37,828 bases of DNA, from NCBI GenBank assembly GCA_021325115.1, contig JAJPHU010000058.1, positions 1 through 37,828 on the forward strand, read 5' to 3'. Shown piece by piece: positions 23,523-30,501 of the stretch. The position numbers were made by a program, and so were the translations under genes. The notes beneath the pieces are model-generated. The model saw only the letters and a list, made by a program, of their open reading frames with translations, searched no databases and was not told where the DNA came from. Within the stretch, counting starts at the first letter, position 1; the number at the start of each line of letters is the position of its first letter. This DNA comes from Planctomycetota bacterium. GTDB taxonomy: Bacteria; Planctomycetota; Planctomycetia; Gemmatales; Gemmataceae.

Positions 23523-24317
23523 ATGCTCGTTTTGTCTCGTCGCTCGAATCAAAAAATCGTTTTCCCCGACATCCAGACGACCATACAAATCGTCGCTGTC
23601 AAGGGAAACATCGTTCGGTTGGGCATCGATGCCCCCGAACAAGTTGCCGTTTACCGCGAAGAATTGCTGCAAAAAGAAGGCTTTTCTGCGGAAGCTGCGG
23701 CCTCTGTGCCGCCTTCTGGGAAGAATGAAGCAGCACATTTGCTGAACAACCTTCTCAACATCAATACGGTCGGCCTGGGTTTGTTGCGCCGGCAGCTGGC
23801 GTTGGGCCAAGTGGGCGAGATGCAATCTACCCTCGATAAGATTGAGTCCAACCTGCAAAACATCCAGCAACGGGCCGAACATTTTCAGACAGGCCCACCC
23901 CCGGCTCCTCGTTCCCAATTTCTGTTGGGGAACGTAAAGCGGCGAGCGCTGGTGGTCGAAGATGATTGCAACGAATGTGAGCTGCTGGCCGGGTTCTTGC
24001 GCCTGGCCGGACTGGACGTCCACACAGCCGGCGATGGTGCTGCGGCCCTGGATTATCTGCAATCACAGGGTAAGCCGGATTTCGTGCTGCTGGACATGAT
24101 CCTGCCGCGCTGTGATGGACCGACCACCGTTCGCGCTATCCGCCGCAATCCCGCTTACGCGGGTCTGCGCATCTTCGGCGTTACCGGCGCTCCTGTCGAG
24201 CAATTCAATTTGGTTGAAGGACCAAACGGCATCGACCATTGGTTCCGCAAGCCGCTCAATCCCGAAGTGCTGCTCCGTGAATTGCAACGCCCTCCTGCTG
24301 ACGAGCCGGAAGCGTAA
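23523..24317 (+). CDS. CsrA domain fused to a response-regulator receiver domain
   Basis: A 264-residue fusion. Residues 1-50 are CsrA-like: MLVLSRR start, VKGNIVRLGIDAPEQVAVYR, with L4 and R45 at the positions used by CsrA to bind RNA GGA motifs. Residues 68-122 form a helical segment (HLLNNLLNINTVGLGLLRRQ) resembling the HxxNNLL start of a DHp helix, with a histidine at H72 but no ATPase domain. Residues 140-258 are a receiver domain with acidic pair D147/D148, phospho-acceptor D191 (LLDMILP), T221 and K243. ATG 23523 gives the canonical CsrA start; TTG 23514 is possible. It heads the Kai cluster. The predicted role is phosphorylation-controlled post-transcriptional regulation. Confidence 0.85.
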   Translation: MLVLSRRSNQKIVFPDIQTTIQIVAVKGNIVRLGIDAPEQVAVYREELLQKEGFSAEAAASVPPSGKNEAAHLLNNLLNINTVGLGLLRRQLALGQVGEMQSTLDKIESNLQNIQQRAEHFQTGPPPAPRSQFLLGNVKRRALVVEDDCNECELLAGFLRLAGLDVHTAGDGAAALDYLQSQGKPDFVLLDMILPRCDGPTTVRAIRRNPAYAGLRIFGVTGAPVEQFNLVEGPNGIDHWFRKPLNPEVLLRELQRPPADEPEA

Positions 24318-24458
24318 GAACTACCGGACAAAGCCGCAGGGCATGCTATCCGCGTGCCTGAAAAGGGGCAAGCGACCAGCTTGCCCTACGGTTTTGTCCG
24401 CCCCGTCCTGGGCGAGGGATAGTTCTAGAGATTCGTCTGTCGTTTCTCCTTCCGGCTC
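24303..24458. repeat. Palindromic repeat, family C copy 3 (diverged)
   Basis: GAGCCGGAAGCGTAAG (24303-24318) and CTTCCGGCTC (24449-24458) are inverted, about 130 bp apart. The left core overlaps the end of the csrA-REC gene: GAG CCG GAA GCG TAA encodes its last residues and its stop. The rest of the 273-bp gap to the next gene shows no gene. Confidence 0.65.
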
Positions 24459-24590
24459 GGTAGTCTTGCCATCTCTTGTACGCTATCCTACATGTAACGG
24501 AAAGAATTGCCCCGTCGAGTTCGCCTTGGGCGCGGGACGGGACAAGGTGCCTCGACAGTGGCGGAATGAAAATTGCACCAATTTCCCGCC

Positions 24591-25094
24591 ATGAGAGAAG
24601 AGCACACCAACAAACTGTTGGGACCTTCATCCACGAGTCCCGCGATTCCTCCGCCAAGGGCGGTTAATGGGAAGGCTTCTCCAGGTTCGCTGCAATGTTC
24701 TGAGGAAGGGTCTCTGCGCACTACTGCGCCAGAGCATTTCCTGGAGTTAGCCCGCCGTTACAGCGCCTTACTGGATGAAGCCGTAGAGCAGCGTATCCAT
24801 CAGGGTGAGGTGCTCTCCGTGGCATTGAGTGATTTAAGCACGCGGCTGAGACAGCTGCAGGCCGGTGCCCGTGATGTCATCGAGCTTCATACCCACGTCC
24901 TCGACAAAAAGCTGGCCTCAGCGCCGCCGCGATTGACGGGAGCATACATGGAGGAAGGGCGCTTCATGGTGCTCGAGCTTATGGGGCGTCTGCTCACCGA
25001 CTACCGAAAGGCGTTCCTGCAAGCGACGCAGCCGTCCGACAAGGGAGGTTCTAGCTTTGCCCCCTCGGGGGCGCACCGAGGGAACAAGGGATGA
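24591..25094 (+). CDS. KaiA-C-terminal/RsbU-N-terminal-like helical protein
   Basis: A 167-residue protein. After about 45 residues of low-complexity leader, residues 50-145 are helical and resemble the KaiA/RsbU domain: [20 protein letters not shown], then [13 protein letters not shown], then [19 protein letters not shown]. These correspond to KaiA VVEIHMELMDEFAKKL and TLIDVIAHLCEMYRRSI, and to RsbU IISIHRKVLKEL, recalled from memory. In KaiA this four-helix domain dimerises and binds the KaiC tail. ATG 24591 lacks a clear Shine-Dalgarno and the true start may differ. The stop overlaps kaiB by 4 bp (ATGA). The position directly before kaiB and kaiC supports a KaiA-like role, but the assignment is inferred. 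Confidence 0.65.
   Translation: MREEHTNKLLGPSSTSPAIPPPRAVNGKASPGSLQCSEEGSLRTTAPEHFLELARRYSALLDEAVEQRIHQGEVLSVALSDLSTRLRQLQAGARDVIELHTHVLDKKLASAPPRLTGAYMEEGRFMVLELMGRLLTDYRKAFLQATQPSDKGGSSFAPSGAHRGNKG
25062..25082 (+). promoter_or_regulatory. Hairpin over the kaiB ribosome-binding site
   Basis: CCCTCGG (25062-25068) and CCGAGGG (25076-25082) form a 7-bp GC-rich stem with a 7-nt loop, 8 nt before the kaiB ATG. The right arm contains the GAGGG that would serve as Shine-Dalgarno. It lies in the last codons of the KaiA-like gene, so translation of that gene would open it and couple kaiB to it. Confidence 0.45.
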
Positions 25095-25417
25095 GCACTT
25101 ATCTTCTCAAGCTCTACGTCACTGGGCAGACGCCGCGCTCGCGCCGGGCCATCGAAAACCTGCGCCGTATCTGTGAAGAGGAATTGCGCGGCCAATACGA
25201 AATGCACGTCATCGATGTTTTAGAACGTCCTCAGTTGGCGGAGGATGAAAAGATCCTGGCCACGCCCACCGTGGTTAAGGAGCTTCCCATGCCCATCCGA
25301 CGCATCATCGGCGATTTGTCGGACGCTGAAAAAGTGCTTCTGGGGTTGGATTTGCTGCCCTGTCAACCACGGAACGACACCGCATCCCGAAAGGAGGAAG
25401 GCGTTGACCTGGTATAA
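25091..25417 (+). CDS. kaiB: Circadian clock protein KaiB
   Basis: A 108-residue thioredoxin-like, fold-switching partner of KaiC. Family blocks are clear: [20 protein letters not shown], the [20 protein letters not shown] region, [19 protein letters not shown] and [10 protein letters not shown]. The GDLS and cis-Pro region match cyanobacterial KaiB. The C-terminal tail (about 94-108) is short. It overlaps the KaiA-like gene by 4 bp and kaiC by 14 bp, so all three are translationally linked. In cyanobacteria KaiB binds phosphorylated KaiC and sequesters KaiA; that role is assumed here from the family. Confidence 0.93.
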   Translation: MSTYLLKLYVTGQTPRSRRAIENLRRICEEELRGQYEMHVIDVLERPQLAEDEKILATPTVVKELPMPIRRIIGDLSDAEKVLLGLDLLPCQPRNDTASRKEEGVDLV

Positions 25418-26987
25418 CTATAGCGGCCCTGTCCCCAAGCTCGTGACCGGCATCCCTGGCTTCGATCTGATCGCCTATGGGGGGCTGCCGGAAGGGCGCT
25501 CCACGTTGTTGTCAGGTACATCCGGCAGTGCCAAGACTGTGTTTGCTTGTCAATTCCTGGCAGAGGGCGTTCGCCGCGGCGAACCCGGCGTCTTTGTCAC
25601 TTTCGAGGAAAGCCCCGAGGCCATCCGCAAAAACATGGAGGGATTCAACTGGGACATTCCTGCCTGGGAAAAAGCCGGTCAATGGGCCTTCGTCGATGTC
25701 TCGCCGCATCCCGGACAGGAGACGATTATCAGCGGCTCCTACGATCTCAACGGTCTGTTGGTGCGCATTGAGAACGCCGCCCGCAAAGTTGGGGCCAAGC
25801 GTATGTCGCTCGATTCGCTGGGCGGCGTGTTCGCTCAACTCGGCGACACTACCTTGGTGCGCAACGAGTTATTCCGCATTGTCAGTGCTCTCAAAGAACT
25901 AAAAGTCACCTCCATCATTACCGCTGAACGCACCGAGGAATATGGTCAAATATCACGCTATGGTATCGAAGAGTTTGTCACGGACAACGTCGTCATTTTG
26001 CGCAACGGCCTGGAGCAGGAGAAACGGCGGCGTACCATAGAAATCCTCAAGTTCCGTGGCGCCACTCATCAAAAAGGCGAATATCCATTTACGGTCAGCC
26101 CCAATCAGGGCGTCGTCGTTATTCCGTTGTCGGCCATCGAATTGAAACAGAAATCGACGGATGTGCGCATTCGTTCCGGCGTACCGGAGTTGGACCGCAT
26201 GTGCGGCGGCGGTTTCTTCCGCGATTCGATCATTTTGCTCTCGGGAGCAACCGGCACGGGCAAGACCCTGGTGACGACCATGTTTATTGCCGGCGGCGTC
26301 GAGGCTGGCGAGCGCTGCCTGCTCTTCGCTTTCGAGGAAAGCCGCGACCAGCTGTTCCGCAATGCCACCGGCTGGGGCGTCGATTTCGAGAAGATGGAAT
26401 CAGCCGGCAAGCTCAAGGTAGTTTGCGAATATCCGGAGACCGGCAGCCTGGAAGACCATTTGATCGCCATGAAGGCAGTCGTGGACGAGTTCAGGCCGCA
26501 GCGCATCGCCGTCGATAGCCTGTCCGCCCTGGAGCGCGTGGCTACCATCAAGAGCTTCCGCGAGTTTGCCATCGGCCTGACTTCGTACATCAAGGACAAA
26601 AACGTGGCCGGACTGTTCACCGCCACCTCGTCGAGTCTGTTGGGCGGCACATCGGTGACAGAAACGCACATCTCGACCATCACCGATTCCATCATTCTGC
26701 TGCGCTACGTGGAGATGCATGGCGAGATGCGCCGCGGCGTAACGGTATTGAAGATGCGCGGCTCCACGCACGAAAAGAGCATCCGCGAGTTCACCATTGA
26801 CGGCACGGGAATGCACATCGGTAAACCGTTCCGCAACATCTCCGGCATCTTGTCGGGCCATTTCATGCACCTTCCGCCCGGCGAGATCGAGCGCCTGCGC
26901 GAGATGTTCAAAGACGACGGTGATGTCACTCCTGCTGCTGTTCCTCCTGCTGTAGGAGGTTCCGAGACGCCCGATCGTTCCCGGTGA
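25404..26987 (+). CDS. kaiC: Circadian clock ATPase/autokinase KaiC
   Basis: A 527-residue protein with two RecA-like domains. CI has P-loop GTSGSAKT at 38-45 (Ala where Gly is usual) and catalytic E68/E69 (VTFEES). CII has P-loop GATGTGKT at 281-288 and FAFEES. The autophosphorylation pair is S424-T425 in THISTITDS, matching S431/T432 of Synechococcus KaiC, and the following blocks [15 protein letters not shown] and [14 protein letters not shown] are conserved. The start is TTG 25404, fixed by AAAGGAGG 6-8 nt upstream; the frame opens earlier inside kaiB without support. The C-terminal tail (about 490-527), the KaiA-binding part in cyanobacteria, is present but Pro-rich and diverged. Confidence 0.93.
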   Translation: MTWYNYSGPVPKLVTGIPGFDLIAYGGLPEGRSTLLSGTSGSAKTVFACQFLAEGVRRGEPGVFVTFEESPEAIRKNMEGFNWDIPAWEKAGQWAFVDVSPHPGQETIISGSYDLNGLLVRIENAARKVGAKRMSLDSLGGVFAQLGDTTLVRNELFRIVSALKELKVTSIITAERTEEYGQISRYGIEEFVTDNVVILRNGLEQEKRRRTIEILKFRGATHQKGEYPFTVSPNQGVVVIPLSAIELKQKSTDVRIRSGVPELDRMCGGGFFRDSIILLSGATGTGKTLVTTMFIAGGVEAGERCLLFAFEESRDQLFRNATGWGVDFEKMESAGKLKVVCEYPETGSLEDHLIAMKAVVDEFRPQRIAVDSLSALERVATIKSFREFAIGLTSYIKDKNVAGLFTATSSSLLGGTSVTETHISTITDSIILLRYVEMHGEMRRGVTVLKMRGSTHEKSIREFTIDGTGMHIGKPFRNISGILSGHFMHLPPGEIERLREMFKDDGDVTPAAVPPAVGGSETPDRSR

Positions 26988-27012
26988 CACGATCTCTGTC
27001 GGGAGATCAGCC

Positions 27013-28479
27013 ATGTTGGAGGAATACCAACGTGCCTTGGCCGCCAGCGAGGCGCGTTTCCGCAATCTGATCGAAAAGAATGCCGATGGCGTGGTCGTGG
27101 TCAGCATGGACGGCGTGATCCGCTACGTCAACCCAGCTGCCGAGGCGTTGTTAGGCCGACCGGCTGGCGAATTGATCGGCGCTTTGTTTGGCCGGCCGTT
27201 GACGGCGGGCGAGACTACGGAAATCGATCTTTGTCCCGCGCCGCACAGCGGCCAATCTGCTCACCGCAGCGCCGAAATGCGCGTCGTCGAGATCGACTGG
27301 GAAGGACAGCCGGCTTTCCTCATTACTCTGCGCGATATCACCGAACGCAAGGAGGCTATACGCCGCCGCGATGAATTCTTGGCCATGCTCGCCCATGAGC
27401 TGCGCAATCCGTTGGCCCCCATTCTGACTGCTGTTCACCTAATGCGCCGGCATGGTTTGCCCACCGCCGATTTGGAAAATGCCCGTGTCATCATCCAACG
27501 CCAGACAGAGCATCTGGCCCATCTGCTTGATGACTTGCTCGACCTGTCGCGCGTCATGCACGGCAAGATTGAATTGCGCATGCAAGTGCTGGATCTTCGC
27601 AACATCCTGAGCGATGCCATTCAAAGCAGTCGTTCCTTGATCGAGAAACGCCACCAGCAGCTGGCGATCGCTCTGCCGGATAGACCTGTGTACGTAGAGG
27701 GAGACCCGACGCGGCTGACGCAGGTGATGATCAATTTGCTGACCAACGCGGCGAAATACACTGAGCCGGGCGGCCATATCGAGACCACTCTCCGCCGTGA
27801 GGGTACGCAAGCGGTGTTGGCGGTAAAGGACACAGGCATGGGGATTCCGCCGGCGCAGCTGGCGAATATTTTCGAGCCATTTATGCAGCTGGATACATCC
27901 CTGGAGCGCAAGCGGGGGGGATTGGGTCTGGGGCTAACACTGGTGCGGCGGCTGGTGGAACTGCATGGCGGTACGATTACCGCCCATAGCGCGGGGCCCG
28001 GACAAGGCAGCGAATTCGTGATCTGCCTACCAATCTGCGAAAAGGCCGTGCCTCCTCCGCCCAACCAGCAAGATGTTGGCCCCGTTTCCTTTGTTCCACG
28101 AAACATTTTGCTCGTCGAGGACAATCGAGATGGTCGTGAGATGTTGCGTGACTTATTGCGTTCCTGGGGCCATCAAGTTTCGGATGTCGGCGACGGCCTG
28201 GATGGACTGAACGTCATGCGTCAGCAGATGCCGGACGTAGCTTTGGTAGATGTCGGCCTACCTGGCTTGAATGGCTACGAACTGGCCCGTCAGGCCCGTG
28301 CTTTGCCGGGCGGGGATAAAGTCTGCCTTATCGCCGTGACCGGCTACGGCCAACCCGAAGACCGCCGCCGCGCTCAGGAAGCCGGCTTCAATGCTCATCT
28401 CGTCAAGCCAGTAGACCTTCGCAAACTCGAACAATTGCTTGCCGAAGCGGGCGAGCGGGGCGTTAACACGCCTCGGTAG
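27013..28479 (+). CDS. Soluble PAS-histidine kinase-receiver hybrid
   Basis: A 488-residue hybrid kinase starting at ATG 27013 (Shine-Dalgarno GGGAG), 25 bp after kaiC. PAS domain at about 12-112 (RFRNLIEKNADGVVVVSMDG), HisKA with phospho-acceptor H128 in MLAHELRNPLAP, HATPase with N241/N245 (NLLTNAAKY), DTGMGIPP (273-280) and RGGLGLGL, then a receiver domain at 364-475 with acidic E369/D370, D413 (LVDVGLPG) and K465. There are no membrane segments, so it senses a cytoplasmic signal or KaiC itself. It could be the SasA-like output kinase of the Kai cluster and phosphorylate the CsrA-REC protein; this is inference. Its last residues (GERGVNTPR) and stop are encoded by a family A palindrome. 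Confidence 0.9.
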   Translation: MLEEYQRALAASEARFRNLIEKNADGVVVVSMDGVIRYVNPAAEALLGRPAGELIGALFGRPLTAGETTEIDLCPAPHSGQSAHRSAEMRVVEIDWEGQPAFLITLRDITERKEAIRRRDEFLAMLAHELRNPLAPILTAVHLMRRHGLPTADLENARVIIQRQTEHLAHLLDDLLDLSRVMHGKIELRMQVLDLRNILSDAIQSSRSLIEKRHQQLAIALPDRPVYVEGDPTRLTQVMINLLTNAAKYTEPGGHIETTLRREGTQAVLAVKDTGMGIPPAQLANIFEPFMQLDTSLERKRGGLGLGLTLVRRLVELHGGTITAHSAGPGQGSEFVICLPICEKAVPPPPNQQDVGPVSFVPRNILLVEDNRDGREMLRDLLRSWGHQVSDVGDGLDGLNVMRQQMPDVALVDVGLPGLNGYELARQARALPGGDKVCLIAVTGYGQPEDRRRAQEAGFNAHLVKPVDLRKLEQLLAEAGERGVNTPR

Positions 28480-28510
28480 AACGACCAGAGCGTTTACACG
28501 CCCCGCTCGC
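28451..28510. repeat. Palindromic repeat, family A copy 3
   Basis: GCGAGCGGGGCGTTAACACGC (given by its ends, 28451-28471) faces a reverse copy at 28490-28510; the outer 13 bp (GCGAGCGGGGCGT) pair perfectly. It lies between the convergent hybrid-kinase and M20 genes and overlaps the kinase 3' end, supplying its last residues and TAG stop. It may also serve as a bidirectional terminator. Confidence 0.75.
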
Positions 28511-28514
28511 TACG

Positions 28515-29876
28515 TCACTTACCCAGCACATTCAGCACCGCCATGCTCATCGCCAGCACACCGGTTTTGAGCGTCGGCTCTGGCACCGGCGCGAATAGAT
28601 CGGAGTGCAACGATGGCAGCGGCCTGGCGCCTTCTTGCTCCGCTTCGGCAACACGCTTGGGATCGATAGTGCCTAGCCAGAACATACAGACCGGCACTCG
28701 AGCGCGGCCATAGTGGCTGAAATCCTCGCCGCCCATCACCGGCGGACGAACTGTCACCTTGTCTGCCCCTAGCACTTCCTTGAAGAGGGCTGCCGTCTTG
28801 CGTGTCAGTTCTGCGTCGTTATAGAGCGCTGGCGTAAACTCCGCTTCGCGGATTTTGACCTCCGGTGGCGGTGCGCCCGCTCCCTTGGCTGCGGCTTCGG
28901 TGATTCGGCGGATGCCATCGAGCAAGTGCTTCCGCACCGAGTCTTTGGTACTGCGCACCGTCAGCTGTAAGCGCACTTCGCCAGGAATGATATTGTGCTT
29001 GCTGCCACCATGAATCGAGCCGACCGTTACTACCGCTGGATCGACTGGATCGGTTTCACGGCTGACCAGCGTTTGCAAATCGAGTACAATCCGTGCCGCC
29101 AGAACAATCGGATCGATCGTAGTGTGCGGTGCGGCGCCGTGGCCGCTTTTGCCGCGGACAAGAATATCCACGGAATCGGTGTTGGCCAACGCCAGTCCCT
29201 CCGTGTAGGCAACCGTGCCATAGGGCAGATTAGAGACGCAGTGCAGCGCAAAGGCATAATCCGGGCGGGGAAACTTCTTGAACAGGCCGGCCTCCAGCAT
29301 CATGCGGGCGCCGGCACCGATTTCTTCGGCCGGCTGACCGATAAAAACCAAGGTGCCCTTCCAGCGCTCCTTCATGCCGGCCAAGACACGGGCCGTACCC
29401 ACCCAACAAGCCATGTGCATGTCATGGCCGCAAGCGTGCATGACACCGACCTCGTTCCCATTTTTGTCCCGTATCCGTACCTTGCTGGCATAGGGCAGGC
29501 CCGTCCGCTCGATGACCGGCAGTGCATCCATATCGGTTCGTACCATCACAGTCGGCCCCTGGCCGTTTTTCAAGACGCCGACAACGCCGTAACCACCGAC
29601 GCGCTCCGTCACGTCGAAACCGATCTCTTTCAGTTCACGGGCCAGGCGTGCCGAGGTGCGCGCTTCATGCAAGGATAATTCCGGATTGGCGTGCAGTTGT
29701 TTGTACAGTGTTTCCAGCCGTTCATAATCGGCGGCCAGGCGTTGTTTGACCTCATCCCTGCACTCTTGGACGCCGTCGTTTCCCGCCCTTCCCTCTCCCC
29801 TTGAAGGGGAGAGAAGAGCGGGCATAGCCGCTATCAGCCCTAACGCCAGTACTGTCAGGATGATACGTTTTCTCAT
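28515..29876 (-). CDS. M20-family amidohydrolase (secreted aminoacylase/carboxypeptidase-like)
   Basis: A 453-residue zinc or manganese amidohydrolase of the M20D type, which removes acyl or amino-acid groups from small amides. An N-terminal signal-like helix (MRKRIILTVLALGLIAAMPA) suggests export. Metal and catalytic motifs: H147, C149 and H151 in HACGHDMHMA, E184/E185 in GQPAEEIGAGARMML, the dimerisation-domain block GKSGHGAAPHTTIDPI, and MGGEDFSHY near the end. ATG 29876 is preferred because it begins the signal peptide; the frame opens upstream at 29963. Residues 22-28 are encoded by a 21-bp palindrome. The convergent kinase gene lies 36 bp away. Confidence 0.88.
   Translation of the reverse strand: MRKRIILTVLALGLIAAMPALLSPSRGEGRAGNDGVQECRDEVKQRLAADYERLETLYKQLHANPELSLHEARTSARLARELKEIGFDVTERVGGYGVVGVLKNGQGPTVMVRTDMDALPVIERTGLPYASKVRIRDKNGNEVGVMHACGHDMHMACWVGTARVLAGMKERWKGTLVFIGQPAEEIGAGARMMLEAGLFKKFPRPDYAFALHCVSNLPYGTVAYTEGLALANTDSVDILVRGKSGHGAAPHTTIDPIVLAARIVLDLQTLVSRETDPVDPAVVTVGSIHGGSKHNIIPGEVRLQLTVRSTKDSVRKHLLDGIRRITEAAAKGAGAPPPEVKIREAEFTPALYNDAELTRKTAALFKEVLGADKVTVRPPVMGGEDFSHYGRARVPVCMFWLGTIDPKRVAEAEQEGARPLPSLHSDLFAPVPEPTLKTGVLAMSMAVLNVLGK
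29793..29813. repeat. 21-bp palindrome inside the M20 gene
   Basis: CTCTCCCCTT, one central base, AAGGGGAGAG: a perfect inverted repeat read in frame as SPSRGEG between the signal peptide and the mature enzyme. It resembles intergenic C-rich/G-rich palindromes elsewhere in the window (for example 12764-12794). Confidence 0.6.
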
Positions 29877-30144
29877 TTGCCAACTGTCCCTTTGTTGCGG
29901 TTGTCGCATAGCATGGCCCTTGCAAGAAAGCGTGTTCTTAGGATGGGGGAGCTTTTCCGCCATCTCGACCGTTTTTCCCAGGATAATCTAGCGGATTTTG
30001 AGGGTATTTGGAAAAAATCTCGGAATTTTGCTAACGAATTACCTTCGGATGCGTATACTGAAAGGGAAGAGACCCACCGTTTTCTCATTTTTAGAAGCGG
30101 CCAGGGAAAGCACGAGGCAACCCCGCACCGTGAAGGAGGATATT

Positions 30145-30363
30145 ATGCGTAACCGACGCTTGACAACTAAGCAGCGACAAGAGATCTTTCATGCCTTGGT
30201 GGCAACGCAGGATCTTGGCATCATGACTGTACCGGAGTCGGTACAGCACATCTGCAAGCAGTTCGATATCACCGAACTTCAGCTGAAGCAGATCGAGGAC
30301 GAGGGAATCGACAAAGAATGGCCGCCCCTCAACGAAGCCGCCCAGACCACACTTTCGGAATAG
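30145..30363 (+). CDS. Unknown 72-aa protein
   Basis: A small soluble protein starting at ATG 30145 behind a near-perfect Shine-Dalgarno (GAAGGAGGATATT). The frame opens earlier at 29998, but the start with the Shine-Dalgarno is much better. The sequence is helical and charged (RNRRLTTKQRQEIFHALVAT, then VQHICKQFDITELQLKQIED) and may contain a helix-turn-helix-sized segment, so a DNA-binding or adaptor role is possible. No family was recognised. A 41-bp hairpin follows 12 bp after the stop. Confidence 0.7.
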   Translation: MRNRRLTTKQRQEIFHALVATQDLGIMTVPESVQHICKQFDITELQLKQIEDEGIDKEWPPLNEAAQTTLSE

Positions 30364-30375
30364 TTCCTGAGCCAA

Positions 30376-30467
30376 GATACGGATAGAACACAGATACAGC
30401 AAACCCACGCAGGTCAAATGATTGTCTGACCTGCGTGGGTTTGCTGTATCTGTATTCTATCCGTATC
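30376..30467. terminator. Long hairpin between convergent genes
   Basis: Left arm 30376-30416 and right arm 30427-30467 are complementary over 41 bp with one mismatch, around a 10-nt loop. Arms start GATACGGATAGAACACAGAT and contain AAACCCACGCAGGTCA. Outer GAGCC/GGCTC extends pairing past an internal loop. It lies between the 72-aa gene and the S46 peptidase gene (stop 30502), so it could stop transcription from both sides. The length is far above normal terminators and suggests a palindromic repeat. Confidence 0.7.
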
Positions 30468-30501
30468 CTGATTCGGCTCCACTTCCCCTATCCCAATCTT
30501 G

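Noticed and set aside
24476-24667. 63-codon frame overlapping the start of the KaiA-like gene
   Set aside because: It is out of frame with the supported domain, shows no family signal, and ends inside the downstream gene.
29998-30144. N-terminal extension of the 72-aa protein
   Set aside because: ATG 30145 has a near-perfect Shine-Dalgarno, and the extension lacks one.
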